DNA from: Hathewaya massiliensis
GTDB taxonomy: Bacteria; Bacillota; Clostridia; Clostridiales; Clostridiaceae
Direction: 5' to 3'
Length of the DNA: 64,000 bases
NCBI RefSeq assembly: GCF_902143515.1
Contig: NZ_CABFVD010000001.1
Span: 248,001 to 312,000 of the forward strand
Shown: positions 8,959-17,765 of the stretch, one piece after another
How positions within the stretch are numbered: position 1 is the stretch's first letter
Layout of the letters: each line of letters starts with the position of its first letter
The notes under the pieces: model-generated
The model's database searches: none
What the model saw: only the letters and a program-made list of their open reading frames with translations
What the model was told of the DNA's origin: nothing
Position numbers and translations under genes: made by a program

Positions 8959-9175
8959 TATATTCCTGTTCCTCCTTAAGTTTTTTATTACGTTTATATA
9001 GCTTTATATTCTGTTCTATTTTCTTCTTACTCGTTTTAAATTTATCATCTATTATTTCTGCTACATCTAAAGAAACTAGCCTGTTAGCTTCTTCTTTTGT
9101 AATATCAAAAATAATATCACCACAACAGTACTTACTACCATTGTGGTTTATATTGGATTTTGCCCTTACAGACAT
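8951..9175 (-). CDS. Small conserved phage protein after the capsid gene
   Basis: A 74-residue protein with GSKYCCGDIIFDITKEEANR near the N-terminus and a lysine-rich C-terminus. Proteins of this shape follow capsid genes in many Firmicute phages and are thought to be connector or head-completion factors. It starts 1 bp after the capsid stop. Confidence 0.5.
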   Translation of the reverse strand: MSVRAKSNINHNGSKYCCGDIIFDITKEEANRLVSLDVAEIIDDKFKTSKKKIEQNIKLYKRNKKLKEEQEYSV

Positions 9176-9176
9176 C

Positions 9177-10208
9177 TTATAAAACCTTACCTACATACCA
9201 GCTATCAACATCATCTGGAACAGGTACTGGTCTTGATGTAATTTTAAAATTCTTTGTTTCATTTTTTTCATCAGAATATATCTTAGGAACTCTAACTCCT
9301 TCATAAGTTATGAATTCCCCTTTCTCCATTTGAGTTACTGCACCATATATAGTCTTTCCTAAATTCCTTGATGCCAAAATAACATTACCATCAGGAATCA
9401 TTGCTACTTCCTCATCCTTATCATTTAAAAACCATTCATCATAGCTATAAATTTCAACACCTAATTCTGGTAACTTACCATAGAAAGTAGTCCCATCTAT
9501 CTTAATAGAAGGTTCTATTACTCCAAATTTCATATTCAATAAATTAAACTGAGACTTAACTTTAGGATGATTTAAAAATACATCTACAACATCATCAGCT
9601 AAAATAAGAATATCTGGAGCCTGCCCTGTTTTCTTTACTATACTCTTTTTCCACTCTTTTAGTTTTGCTATAGGATCTGATTTATCACTGCTCCATACAT
9701 CTTCTCCACTTAAAGTAATTTTATTTGTAAAATTGAAATCAATTTCCTTTTCAATAATCTCATTATCAGTTTCTTCGTTTATATCAATTTTCCCATGAAG
9801 TAAAAGCTCTCTTGCCATCCATTCTTCTCTTCTTGTTATATATCCATCTAATTCTATTACATCATTTGCTAACACTTCTCTTGCCCTTTCTTCAGGTGTT
9901 TTAGCTGAATATATATTTTCTCCCATGCTTCTTTGAGTTATATTATCTATAGTTAAAATCCTTTCAGGAGCAATTTTAGGAGTAGAAATTAATTTAGTAT
10001 TAAATCCTTCCCTCTGCATTACAATTCCCCCAACTCTCGGAGCCACAAAAGGAGCCATTTTTCTCTTCCCTTTTTTAACGTCAACTTCAACTTTTTCAGT
10101 TAATTTCGTTGATTTCTCTCCGAAAAAAGTATCTTTTAAAAAGGTTCTTGTTGGTTTCATTAAATTTAAAGCCTCTAACATTGTTCTAGTTTCATATATG
10201 TTTGCCAT
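9177..10208 (-). CDS. Major capsid protein (lambda gpE family)
   Basis: A 343-residue protein of the Phage_cap_E family. The N-terminal part (ANIYETRTMLEALNLMKP, later APFVAPRVGGIVMQREGF) and the YITRREEWMARELLLHGKI helix are characteristic. It assembles into the procapsid together with the decoration protein and the protease/scaffold encoded upstream. No truncation is seen. Confidence 0.9.
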   Translation of the reverse strand: MANIYETRTMLEALNLMKPTRTFLKDTFFGEKSTKLTEKVEVDVKKGKRKMAPFVAPRVGGIVMQREGFNTKLISTPKIAPERILTIDNITQRSMGENIYSAKTPEERAREVLANDVIELDGYITRREEWMARELLLHGKIDINEETDNEIIEKEIDFNFTNKITLSGEDVWSSDKSDPIAKLKEWKKSIVKKTGQAPDILILADDVVDVFLNHPKVKSQFNLLNMKFGVIEPSIKIDGTTFYGKLPELGVEIYSYDEWFLNDKDEEVAMIPDGNVILASRNLGKTIYGAVTQMEKGEFITYEGVRVPKIYSDEKNETKNFKITSRPVPVPDDVDSWYVGKVL

Positions 10209-10220
10209 TTTAAAATCCTC

Positions 10221-10595
10221 CTATATTACATTTTTTAAGAAAACACCTAATTCTCTTAACTTGTTTTCATAATCGCTTGCTTTATCGTCCTTACCGCCAA
10301 AATGTAAGGCCTTTTTATTGAATAAACCTGATATATATACTGTTGCTCCTGTAGATTCTGTAGTATCTACATCATCTGTTAAAATTCCATAGGGAATATT
10401 ACTTCCATCATCTTTGCTTTTATCAACTGCAACTGCTTCACCTGTTTTTAAAATACCTATTACAGTTCCTCTCTTTAATACCCCTTGACCTTCTTTAAGT
10501 TTTACTCCAGTGATTAAGCACGGTACATTTAAACCTGCTATAAGGTTATCTGGAGTATACTCTCCTTCTTTTTTATATAAGTTTTCTTTTGCCAT
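10221..10595 (-). CDS. Head decoration protein (lambda gpD-like)
   Basis: A 124-residue protein of the lambda head decoration family, with DNLIAGLNVPCLITGVKLKE early, then GTVIGILKTGEAVAVDKS and PYGILTDDVD. Such proteins trimerise on expanded capsids. It lies between protease and capsid genes, the lambda order (C/Nu3-D-E). Confidence 0.85.
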   Translation of the reverse strand: MAKENLYKKEGEYTPDNLIAGLNVPCLITGVKLKEGQGVLKRGTVIGILKTGEAVAVDKSKDDGSNIPYGILTDDVDTTESTGATVYISGLFNKKALHFGGKDDKASDYENKLRELGVFLKNVI

Positions 10596-10597
10596 AA

Positions 10598-10960
10598 CTA
10601 CATCACCCTTCTTTGATTAATAAAATTAGCCATACCTTCAGCTGTATCTTTTATTTCTTCTTTTTCTGATTTCATAGTCGTATCTGTAGCTCTAACTTTA
10701 TTAACATTGGAGTTCTCTATATCCTTTTCTCTATTTTCTAAATAATTTTTACCTTTATTTTTTTCATTTTTTATTATTTGAATTGCTAATGCCTCTGCTG
10801 TTATTCCTGTTTCAAATTTAGCTGCATTGATTATATCTTCATTACCTGGGATTGCTAAATCCTCTATAGCCTTAATTCTTTCCCTTTCTGCATTAGTTGC
10901 ATTTAAGACAATTTCATCATAAATTTCTTTATGTTCATTTTTTAAAGTGTTTAAATCCAT
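10598..10960 (-). CDS. Nested scaffold protein from an internal start (Nu3-like)
   Basis: Inside the protease gene and in the same frame, an ATG at 10960 is preceded at 7 nt by a strong AGAAGGAGG (10977-10968). The product, MDLNTLKNEHKEIYDEI onward, would have 120 residues and equals the scaffold domain alone. This copies the lambda C/Nu3 arrangement. Expression is inferred from the ribosome site only. Confidence 0.65.
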   Translation of the reverse strand: MDLNTLKNEHKEIYDEIVLNATNAERERIKAIEDLAIPGNEDIINAAKFETGITAEALAIQIIKNEKNKGKNYLENREKDIENSNVNKVRATDTTMKSEKEEIKDTAEGMANFINQRRVM

Positions 10961-11686
10961 TTGTTTTCCTCCTTCTGAAATTTTATTTAATTTATTTTCA
11001 ACTACTGTTTTTCCAGTAGTTTCAATTTTCATTTTATTATTAATAAGCTGTTCTTTAAATTTAGCTACACTTCCACACTGTTTCATTTCTTCAAGTGCTT
11101 TCAAACTAGGAATTGGTAAGCTATTATAAAGTATTGGTGCTATATCCTCTTCTTTTTGTTCATTTTCAAACATTATTTCATCAATAAAATTTAATTCCTT
11201 AGCTCTTTCAGCCGTTAGCCATGTTTCTTCATCCATGAACGCTGTTATATCTTCTTCGCTTAATCCTGTTTTTAATTTATAAGCATTAAGAATAGATTTA
11301 TTTGTAACTTGAAGTACTTTACTTGTTTTATCCATGACTCTATAATCACCACTTGCTCCTGTAGCTGCATTATGAAGCATCATTTGAGCTGTTGGACTCA
11401 TTAAACATTTGTTGCCCCCCATTGCTACTACAGATGCAGCACTAGCTGCCAAACCTACAATTTTAACTGTAACATTACCTGGATAATCTTTTAAACTTGT
11501 ATAAATTTCACTTCCTACATGTACTGCCCCTCCATATGAATTAATCAGTACTTCTATATCATCTCCATTAGCTTCTAACAATGTATTATTTACATCTTCT
11601 GCACATGTGTAGGGGTAATCAAACCAATCATACATCCATTTGTCTTCTTGAGGTATGATAAAGCCTTTAACATTTATTTTTTTCAT
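10598..11686 (-). CDS. Head maturation protease, ClpP/S49-type, with C-terminal scaffold
   Basis: A 362-residue protein. Residues 1-180 form a ClpP-like serine protease: the active-site region is GLAASAASVVAMGG (Ser), followed by MMLHNAATGASGD (His). Residues from about 243 on form a helical, charged scaffold-like domain. The protease matures the procapsid and is normally autocleaved. The architecture is the lambda gpC type, with the scaffold also made separately from an internal start (see 10598-10960). Confidence 0.88.
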   Translation of the reverse strand: MKKINVKGFIIPQEDKWMYDWFDYPYTCAEDVNNTLLEANGDDIEVLINSYGGAVHVGSEIYTSLKDYPGNVTVKIVGLAASAASVVAMGGNKCLMSPTAQMMLHNAATGASGDYRVMDKTSKVLQVTNKSILNAYKLKTGLSEEDITAFMDEETWLTAERAKELNFIDEIMFENEQKEEDIAPILYNSLPIPSLKALEEMKQCGSVAKFKEQLINNKMKIETTGKTVVENKLNKISEGGKQMDLNTLKNEHKEIYDEIVLNATNAERERIKAIEDLAIPGNEDIINAAKFETGITAEALAIQIIKNEKNKGKNYLENREKDIENSNVNKVRATDTTMKSEKEEIKDTAEGMANFINQRRVM

Positions 11687-11697
11687 ACTCCCTCTCC

Positions 11698-13218
11698 TTA
11701 CTGTATTTTATTTAACAATTCTTTTCTCATTTTTTCTTCCTTAATTCTTTGCCTATTATTCTTATAAAAATCTCCACCTGTAAGCTCTACAGTTTCTTTT
11801 GCTCTAGTTGAAAAGCCTTCTTCAACTCTCTTAGTTGCGGCTGCAACTTCTTTTAATGGATCCAATTGTCCCTGTGTTGGTCCATTCCATTCAGCACTGC
11901 AATAAGCTTTTTTTATAAGTGGATCATCAAAGAATCCTGGTGCATATATTCTTCCTTTTGCTACTGCTTCAGCTAACCACTCTTCATAAATCGGTTGACA
12001 AAAATCACTAGCAAGCCAACTTCTTCTCATCTTAAACATTTTCCAAGATTCAAGTAATGCTGCTCTAGATGCTGAATAAGAAGAAGTAAAGTGTTTCATT
12101 AGTACCTCATAAGGAATTTCTAAAGCAGCACCTATTTGCCTACAAATAGACGTTACAAAGCCATCAAAAGCAGTATTAGGTCTTCCTGGATTAGCTTCCT
12201 TTATTTCTTCTCCTTCACCTAAAGCAATGATGGCTCCATTTCCTAGTTCATATGAATTTTCGTCTTCTGTATCTACTTGTAATTCTTCCGAAATCCCTTC
12301 TCCAAAAGGTGAACTTGTATCATTGCTCTTACTTTCAATGAATACTGTATACATTCCTGAAACAACTGCAGCCATAAGTTCTGCATCGGAATAACGTGAC
12401 AATTGTTTTAGACTTTCAATAACTGGTGAAAGTATTGGAACTCCTCTTCTCTGCCCTGGTCTTTCAGCTTCCATTATGTGTAGAATATTAGGTCTTCCTG
12501 TTTCCTTACCAAAGGCTTCTATTCGTGCCCAGTCTTTTTGTTTTGCTAAGTTATTAGAAAGGGGATGGACATTTAAAATATAATATGCAACTAATTCTCC
12601 TTCTGAATTGAACTCTACACCCCCACTAATATCCTTATTATTATAATTATTACTAGGAGTACATACTCTATCTGCTTCTATAAGGCTAATTCTTAGATCA
12701 TAGGGCATATTAGGTCTTTTATTCATAGGCAATGATGCAAAACAGTCCCCACTCATTAAAGCACTTAAAAAAGCCAATTGCTGTAGCTCATAAAAATTAT
12801 TCATACGTTGCATATCACAATTTTTACTTTCAGACCATAATAAAAACTCTCTTTCAACACCAGTTTCCCATTTATCTGCCTCTTCTTCACTTAATCCTAA
12901 AAAATCTGCATCAATTTGTGATTTTAACTTAAGCCCACTACCAACTACATTGGTTCTAGTAGTCTTCAATGCACCTGTTGCTAATGGAGCACCCATGTAT
13001 AAGTCCCTTGAACGTTCCCTAAGTAAATCAATATTTTCGTCTATATCTTCTTTAGTAGATCCTCCACTACTAATCCACCCTATTAAACTTTTTTTTACTC
13101 TGCTGGCACCATGATGTGAATAACCTGAATTAATAATATCTATCTTTTTTCTTGCTAATTCTCTTTTTAAAGCTTTTTCAGGTGAAAAAATATTTATAGT
13201 TTTATCTATTAAATTCAT
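11698..13218 (-). CDS. Portal protein (lambda family)
   Basis: A 506-residue portal of the Phage_portal_2 (lambda gpB) family. It has YSHHGASRVKKSLIGW near the N-terminus, RSRDLYMGAPLATGALKTTR around residue 85, and the C-terminal SYSASRAALLESWKMFKMRR. It forms the dodecameric DNA channel and docks the terminase. The upstream gene is the gpW-like adaptor. Confidence 0.9.
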   Translation of the reverse strand: MNLIDKTINIFSPEKALKRELARKKIDIINSGYSHHGASRVKKSLIGWISSGGSTKEDIDENIDLLRERSRDLYMGAPLATGALKTTRTNVVGSGLKLKSQIDADFLGLSEEEADKWETGVEREFLLWSESKNCDMQRMNNFYELQQLAFLSALMSGDCFASLPMNKRPNMPYDLRISLIEADRVCTPSNNYNNKDISGGVEFNSEGELVAYYILNVHPLSNNLAKQKDWARIEAFGKETGRPNILHIMEAERPGQRRGVPILSPVIESLKQLSRYSDAELMAAVVSGMYTVFIESKSNDTSSPFGEGISEELQVDTEDENSYELGNGAIIALGEGEEIKEANPGRPNTAFDGFVTSICRQIGAALEIPYEVLMKHFTSSYSASRAALLESWKMFKMRRSWLASDFCQPIYEEWLAEAVAKGRIYAPGFFDDPLIKKAYCSAEWNGPTQGQLDPLKEVAAATKRVEEGFSTRAKETVELTGGDFYKNNRQRIKEEKMRKELLNKIQ

Positions 13219-13227
13219 TCTGACCTC

Positions 13228-13461
13228 CTATAAATCTCTAGGAACTACTCTTAAAACTCTATTTCTTCCTTTTCTTTGTGATATATTTTTTAATTTGTAA
13301 ATTTCATTACTCCAAAATTTAATTTGTTGTCTTACTTGTCCTAAATCTGCCCTTGTAACTGTTCTTGACCCTACAGAATAACTTTGTGCACCTGTTGTTA
13401 TAGCAAGTTCTGCTTCTAGCCAAGCATTTAAATGTTTTTCTGCAATTTCTAACGTATACAT
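13228..13461 (-). CDS. gpW/DUF6148-like head-tail joining protein
   Basis: A 77-residue protein with the pattern LNAWLEAELAITTGAQSYSV, SRTVTRADLGQVRQQIKFW and a basic C-terminus. This is typical of the small proteins between terminase and portal in lambda-like phages (gpW position). It overlaps the terminase stop by 1 bp. Confidence 0.75.
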   Translation of the reverse strand: MYTLEIAEKHLNAWLEAELAITTGAQSYSVGSRTVTRADLGQVRQQIKFWSNEIYKLKNISQRKGRNRVLRVVPRDL

Positions 13462-15293
13462 TATTTCACTCCTTTAGAGATTATTCTCCTCTTCTTATTC
13501 TTAATAACCTTAGCCTTTTGAACAAATACATTACCATTTTTGTTTTGTTCTCTTAAGGTTTCAAAATCAGGATTTAATATTTCAACTGCTGCTGTTGCAT
13601 AATTTCGCAAATCTAAAGGTTCATTTCTAACTCCTGATTTAACTTTCCATTCTATCTTTGCAACACCTTTAACATATTTAATTTTTTTGGTTTCAGATGT
13701 AAGTCCATTAAAAAAATCCTCGTTATACCCCTTTTCCTGTTCTCTCGGAAAATGGCAATAACCAGGACCCTGAAACTCTATTTTTAATCGTGACATTATA
13801 GCTTCTTTCCCAGTGTCTACTCCTAAAGGAAATAATGCAGCTCTTTCCCTATTGTTTCTACTTACTTTACCTATAAATGCTTTCCCATAGCCTCCAACAC
13901 CTTTTATAGCAAATATCCTTCTATGTTCTCTTTCTTTACAGAACTTATAAACTTCAGTAGTATAATGCCCTCCTGAGTCTATGCATGTACATGAAATAAC
14001 TAATCCTTCACCATTTCTATAATAAAAAGGCTTACTTAAAAATTCATCTAGTTGATCCCAAACTATCTTTTGTCCAGGATCTCCATAAAATATCTTATAG
14101 TGAATACCCCATGATTCTTTTTCTTCTGCCCATCCAACAACTTCAACTTCTAATCTATCATCTTGAACGTCTACTCCTGCTGTTAAAATTAAGACTGGCG
14201 AAGGTACCTCACATTCGTAATTTTCTCTACGTTTTATAAGAACTTCTTTATCTGTGGATTCTCCATCTTTATCTTCCCAAGTTTCTCCTAATGTTGTATT
14301 TACCCAAGTTTTAAGTGTTTCTACACCTTTTTTCTTAGCTTCTTTGAAATCTTCAATTATATTTCCCCAACGTTCCCAGGGACTTGCTAAAGCATTCAGA
14401 TGAAACCCTCTTTTTTTTACTTCTGGATTTTCTGCAATCCATTTTCCCTTACATGTTTTCCATTCAAATTCTGTAAATCTTTCTTTGCAAAATTCACATT
14501 CCATAGTTATATCTGAAAATCTTATTTTACTCCATTTATAAGGCTGATATTTTCCACACATTGGACAAGGTACACACCACTCTTCTTTTGTACTACCTTC
14601 AAACTCTTTTTCTATACGTGATATTCCCTTTTCTGTAGGTGTAGATACAAAGAACTTTTTTCTATTCCAAAAGGTTTTTGTTCTTTTTTCGGCCAAACTA
14701 AGTGGATCACCTTCTGTACCTGCACTATGAGGAAACCTATCAACTTCATCAGCTAATAGAATACGTATTGGTCTACTTGAAAGACCTGTAGGTGAATTTG
14801 CTCCAACCATAGCTATATATCCCCCTGGAAAGCCCTTTTCAAGAAGTGTATTGTCACTATCTCTGCTTTTAGCATCTTTAACCTTGTCTTTTAAAGCTGG
14901 TGTATCTCTTATCATTGTTGATAACCTTTTTTTAGAATATGAAGTTGCAAGCTCTATTGTTGGCATTAAAACCATTATAGGTGCAGGATCATAATCTATA
15001 AAATAACCTATGATATTATTTATTAATTCTGTTTTCCCAACTTGAGCTGAACTCATAACAATTACAGTTTCAGTATCTTTATCAGAAAGTGCATCCATTA
15101 TTTCTCTTTGGTAAGGTGCTCTATCTGTGTTCCATTGACCTGGTTCTGCAGAGCTTTCAGGACTTAGCCTTCTATACTCGTCTGCCCATTGAGACACTGT
15201 AAGTTCAGGTGGTGGTGCTAATACCCCAACAACATTTTCAAATAATTTAATTGTCCTTCTTTTTATCTTCACTTTCTGTTGCTTCTTGGCCAT
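13461..15293 (-). CDS. Terminase large subunit (GpA family)
   Basis: A 610-residue packaging motor and nuclease. The ATPase half contains the Walker A-like SSAQVGKTELINN and the Walker B-like ILLADEVDRFP. A zinc-finger-like CPMCGKY and CEFC pair lies around residues 250-285. The nuclease half contains CIDSGGHYTTEVY. The ATG at 15293 follows AGGTGA and lies inside the small subunit gene; a farther upstream ATG would add seven residues without a better ribosome site. Confidence 0.93.
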   Translation of the reverse strand: MAKKQQKVKIKRRTIKLFENVVGVLAPPPELTVSQWADEYRRLSPESSAEPGQWNTDRAPYQREIMDALSDKDTETVIVMSSAQVGKTELINNIIGYFIDYDPAPIMVLMPTIELATSYSKKRLSTMIRDTPALKDKVKDAKSRDSDNTLLEKGFPGGYIAMVGANSPTGLSSRPIRILLADEVDRFPHSAGTEGDPLSLAEKRTKTFWNRKKFFVSTPTEKGISRIEKEFEGSTKEEWCVPCPMCGKYQPYKWSKIRFSDITMECEFCKERFTEFEWKTCKGKWIAENPEVKKRGFHLNALASPWERWGNIIEDFKEAKKKGVETLKTWVNTTLGETWEDKDGESTDKEVLIKRRENYECEVPSPVLILTAGVDVQDDRLEVEVVGWAEEKESWGIHYKIFYGDPGQKIVWDQLDEFLSKPFYYRNGEGLVISCTCIDSGGHYTTEVYKFCKEREHRRIFAIKGVGGYGKAFIGKVSRNNRERAALFPLGVDTGKEAIMSRLKIEFQGPGYCHFPREQEKGYNEDFFNGLTSETKKIKYVKGVAKIEWKVKSGVRNEPLDLRNYATAAVEILNPDFETLREQNKNGNVFVQKAKVIKNKKRRIISKGVK

Positions 15294-15855
15294 TAGTATC
15301 ACCTGCCACTTCATCCTCTTCTATCTCAATATATTTTTCATTATAGAACTTTTCAGGATCATAATTACTTAATTCTTGAAGTACTTCTAGCATTTCTTTA
15401 TGAAGCAATTCCTGTATATCTCCTACATCATCCCTAGCAACCAGTATTGGTGCAACTCTCGTAGGTAATGATAAAACCTTACTTCGAAAGTTAGCAAGCA
15501 TATCATTCATGACTCTTTCAACATCCCCTGAAAAATGCATTGTCCCCCTCATAGCTGCAAGCTCTAATTCTGCCTTTTCACGTTTTGCTCGTTCTAAAAG
15601 TGCATGTTCTTTATCATAATCAATTTCTTTTTCTGTTTTATCTTCTTTTAAATCATTATTAGTTTTCAAATGTACAATATAATTTCTAACACTAGAAGAT
15701 AGATCATATCTCCCTCGTTTAACTCTAACTATTATTTTTTCATCTGCTAATTGTCTAATTCTTCTATCTGTTAATCCAAATAAATCAGCAAGTACAGAAC
15801 TCGATATAGTAACAGAATCAATACTTTCTATTTTTTTAGTTGTATTTTCACTCAC
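15247..15855 (-). CDS. Terminase small subunit (Nu1-like)
   Basis: A 202-residue protein with an N-terminal winged-helix DNA-binding region (SSSVLADLFGLTDRRIRQLA) and helices rich in Lys/Glu (ALLERAKREKAELELAAMRG). This is the lambda Nu1 plan: recognition of cos followed by contact with GpA. It overlaps the large subunit gene by 47 bp, and the candidate cos lies directly upstream. Confidence 0.85.
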   Translation of the reverse strand: MSENTTKKIESIDSVTISSSVLADLFGLTDRRIRQLADEKIIVRVKRGRYDLSSSVRNYIVHLKTNNDLKEDKTEKEIDYDKEHALLERAKREKAELELAAMRGTMHFSGDVERVMNDMLANFRSKVLSLPTRVAPILVARDDVGDIQELLHKEMLEVLQELSNYDPEKFYNEKYIEIEEDEVAGDTNGQEATESEDKKKDN

Positions 15856-15904
15856 ATTTTCACCCCCTATGGAAATGGAAACGCTCTAAAAAATTTTTTT
15901 GTAA

Positions 15905-15962
15905 CTGAACAAGCCCCGGGGTTCGGAGCACCCGCAACTCTCCTACTTCCGTGGGAGAACCT
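15905..15962. other. Candidate cos packaging site
   Basis: A GC-rich island in otherwise AT-rich DNA lies just upstream of the small terminase gene. It contains GCCCCGGGGTTCGG, GGAGCACCCGC and the inverted TTCCGTGGGAGAACC. In phages with Nu1/GpA-type terminases cos is at this position. Cohesive-end nick sites cannot be seen from sequence alone. Confidence 0.5.
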
Positions 15963-15997
15963 AATATTTTTTTGAAATTTCCTCAAATTCGAAGAAA

Positions 15998-16225
15998 TCA
16001 ACAATTATTTCTAATAAAATTCAACTTTTTTCCTTTTTTAATAAATAATTTAAGATTATTTTTATATTTTACATATATATAGCTACATCTAGTGCATTGA
16101 GTTGGTATCCCCTTTGCATTTGTATTGTTTTTCTTTAACTCTATACTACCCATTAGTTTATTTAAAGATTGTGTAATCTTTTTTAAAACTCTTTTTATTT
16201 TATTAAGAAATTCTTCCAAATTCAC
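15998..16225 (-). CDS. Small Cys-containing protein, unknown
   Basis: A 75-residue basic protein. A GTG at 16225 preceded by GGAAGGAG at 7 nt is a better start than the upstream ATG at 16258. A CTRC motif (QCTRCSYIYVKYK) could bind a metal together with the final Cys. I do not recognise a family. It lies between the tyrosine recombinase and the terminase genes. Confidence 0.4.
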   Translation of the reverse strand: MNLEEFLNKIKRVLKKITQSLNKLMGSIELKKNNTNAKGIPTQCTRCSYIYVKYKNNLKLFIKKGKKLNFIRNNC

Positions 16226-16299
16226 AACAAATCTCCTTCCAAATTTCTCTCTTAACATTCTAAAAATCCCATCCTGTTTTTACAATTAGTGGTTATTTG

Positions 16300-16403
16300 A
16301 ATGTCACAAATAGATTAAACTGTGATATTAATTTTTTATGCACATATAATGTAGATATTTTTTTCTTATGATTGAATGTAATGTGACCTAAATTTGTGAC
16401 ATT
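16300..16403. repeat. Cluster of TGTGAC boxes beside the tyrosine recombinase gene
   Basis: AATGTCACAAAT at 16300-16311 and ATTTGTGACATT at 16392-16403 form a perfect 12-bp inverted repeat about 80 bp apart. Further related boxes are TGTGATA at 16321 and TGTGACC at 16382. The arrangement resembles recombinase or regulator binding sites. The recombinase gene ends 18 bp further right. Confidence 0.5.
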
Positions 16404-16420
16404 GAAGATTATAAAGAAAC

Positions 16421-17008
16421 TTATTTCCGTTTTCTTCTTCCAAAGTTCAAAGCTACAATACTATCATTAATCATCTTTTCTGTTAATCCTATATACCTTT
16501 TTGTTACACTTATATCACTATGATTAAGTGCCTCCCTTACCTGTACTATATCTCCTGTTTGTTTATATAAAAAATATCCAAAGGTCTTTCTCATTGTATG
16601 AGTATTGATTCTTCGGATACCAAACTTCTTACCTGCATTTTTTAATATTCTTCCTGCATGCTCCCTTGTTATGGGTTTATATATTCCTGAGGTTTTTTTC
16701 CTAGATTGAAAAAGATATTCGTAGTCACTCTTTCCCTCTATATAATCTTTTAAGATTTCTCTTAAAGCAGGGTTTAATTCAATTATTCTTTCTTTATTGG
16801 TTTTTTGTTCAACTATATCAATAGTATTAGTTTCTAAAAATTCTTTAACATCCCTTACTTTTAATTTTAATATATCACTTATCCTAAACCCTGTATAAAT
16901 TCCAAAATTAAATAAAACACAATCCCTTATATTTTTATCTTGTAAATAATCAGATATATCTAATACTGTTTCTATATCTCTTATTGGTTGAACAGTCTGT
17001 TTTCTCAT
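16421..17008 (-). CDS. Tyrosine-type site-specific recombinase
   Basis: A 195-residue phage integrase-family catalytic domain without the usual N-terminal core-binding domain. The catalytic residues are visible: Arg in TGFRISDIL, the HTMR box (HTMRKTFGYF), His in LNHSDIS and Tyr in KRYIG. The element already encodes a large serine integrase at its right end, so this enzyme may serve another reaction such as resolution or inversion. The adjacent TGTGAC boxes may be its sites. Confidence 0.85.
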   Translation of the reverse strand: MRKQTVQPIRDIETVLDISDYLQDKNIRDCVLFNFGIYTGFRISDILKLKVRDVKEFLETNTIDIVEQKTNKERIIELNPALREILKDYIEGKSDYEYLFQSRKKTSGIYKPITREHAGRILKNAGKKFGIRRINTHTMRKTFGYFLYKQTGDIVQVREALNHSDISVTKRYIGLTEKMINDSIVALNFGRRKRK

Positions 17009-17445
17009 ATTTCTTTGATGCTACCCTCCTTTCCATTTTTCTAATGCTATTTAAATATAATGCTGTAATATTAGGTTGATTAAAGAAATATAATAACTCC
17101 ACTAACTTTCTTACATAATTAGCATTATTTTTTTACTAAAAACCATATTAATGTAACTATATATCTTTTTTAAAGTTAATTTCTTTCAAATTATTAGTTA
17201 CCTTTACTTTTTTACTTTCTAAAACTACTCTAAAGATAGCTTATATAGTTGATTTATATATATACGTACTTCTAAATTAAAGAATTAAATAATTAAAATC
17301 CTCTTAAATAAAGAAATAAAACAATATAAAGCATTTAAGCCTTATTTGAATTAAATAAGTTTTTTATGCTATTAGTTACTTTGTTTTATGCATCATTTCT
17401 GTACTATTACATATAATATACTATATAAACTTTGAGGGAGGGGTA

Positions 17446-17514
17446 ATGATGATTTATATTGATATAAAACTATTCAATTTAAAACTAATGATTATTTATA
17501 TAAAAAATCATTAG
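17446..17514 (+). CDS. Possible 22-residue hydrophobic peptide
   Basis: The ORF begins MMIYIDIKLFNLKLMIIYIK after GGGAGGGG and ends inside a 13-bp hairpin stem. Size and hydrophobicity recall type I toxin peptides of Firmicute prophages, but I recognise no family. It may be chance. Confidence 0.25.
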   Translation: MMIYIDIKLFNLKLMIIYIKNH

Positions 17515-17615
17515 TTTTAGTAGACCTTAATACAAGGTCTACCTATAAATTCAATAAAGAATTATAATAATTGAAAAGTTTTAAAAACTATAATAAATCA
17601 TCATTACCTAATATA

Positions 17616-17662
17616 AAAGAGGCTTTCTTAAAGTAAAATTAATTACTTATGAAAGCCTCTTT
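17616..17662 (+). terminator. Strong terminator hairpin (bidirectional)
   Basis: AAAGAGGCTTTC and GAAAGCCTCTTT form a perfect 12-bp stem followed by a T-rich run. It could also stop minus-strand transcription coming from the 17766-18738 genes. Confidence 0.7.
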
Positions 17663-17765
17663 ATTTAATACTAAAAAATACTGAAATTCCTTCAAGCACT
17701 TTCTTCACATTTCTATAAAAGGTTTATTTTACCTTGTATATCACTATCTCATCTCTGCTTATGCT

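Larger units (their letters stand above)
17009..17765. other. 757-bp region with a small transcription-unit-like segment
   Basis: No gene of normal size is seen. The left 380 bp are plain AT-rich sequence. From 17412 there is a TATAAT box, then GGGAGGGG and a 22-codon ORF, followed by three hairpins: 17481-17518 (13-bp stem), 17521-17541 (8-bp stem, TAGACCTT/AAGGTCTA) and 17616-17662 (terminator). The order suggests a small RNA or peptide transcript on the plus strand. Confidence 0.4.

Noticed and set aside
15998-16258. Start at ATG 16258 for the small Cys-containing protein
   Set aside because: GGAAGGAG is positioned for the GTG at 16225; the longer form has no ribosome site.
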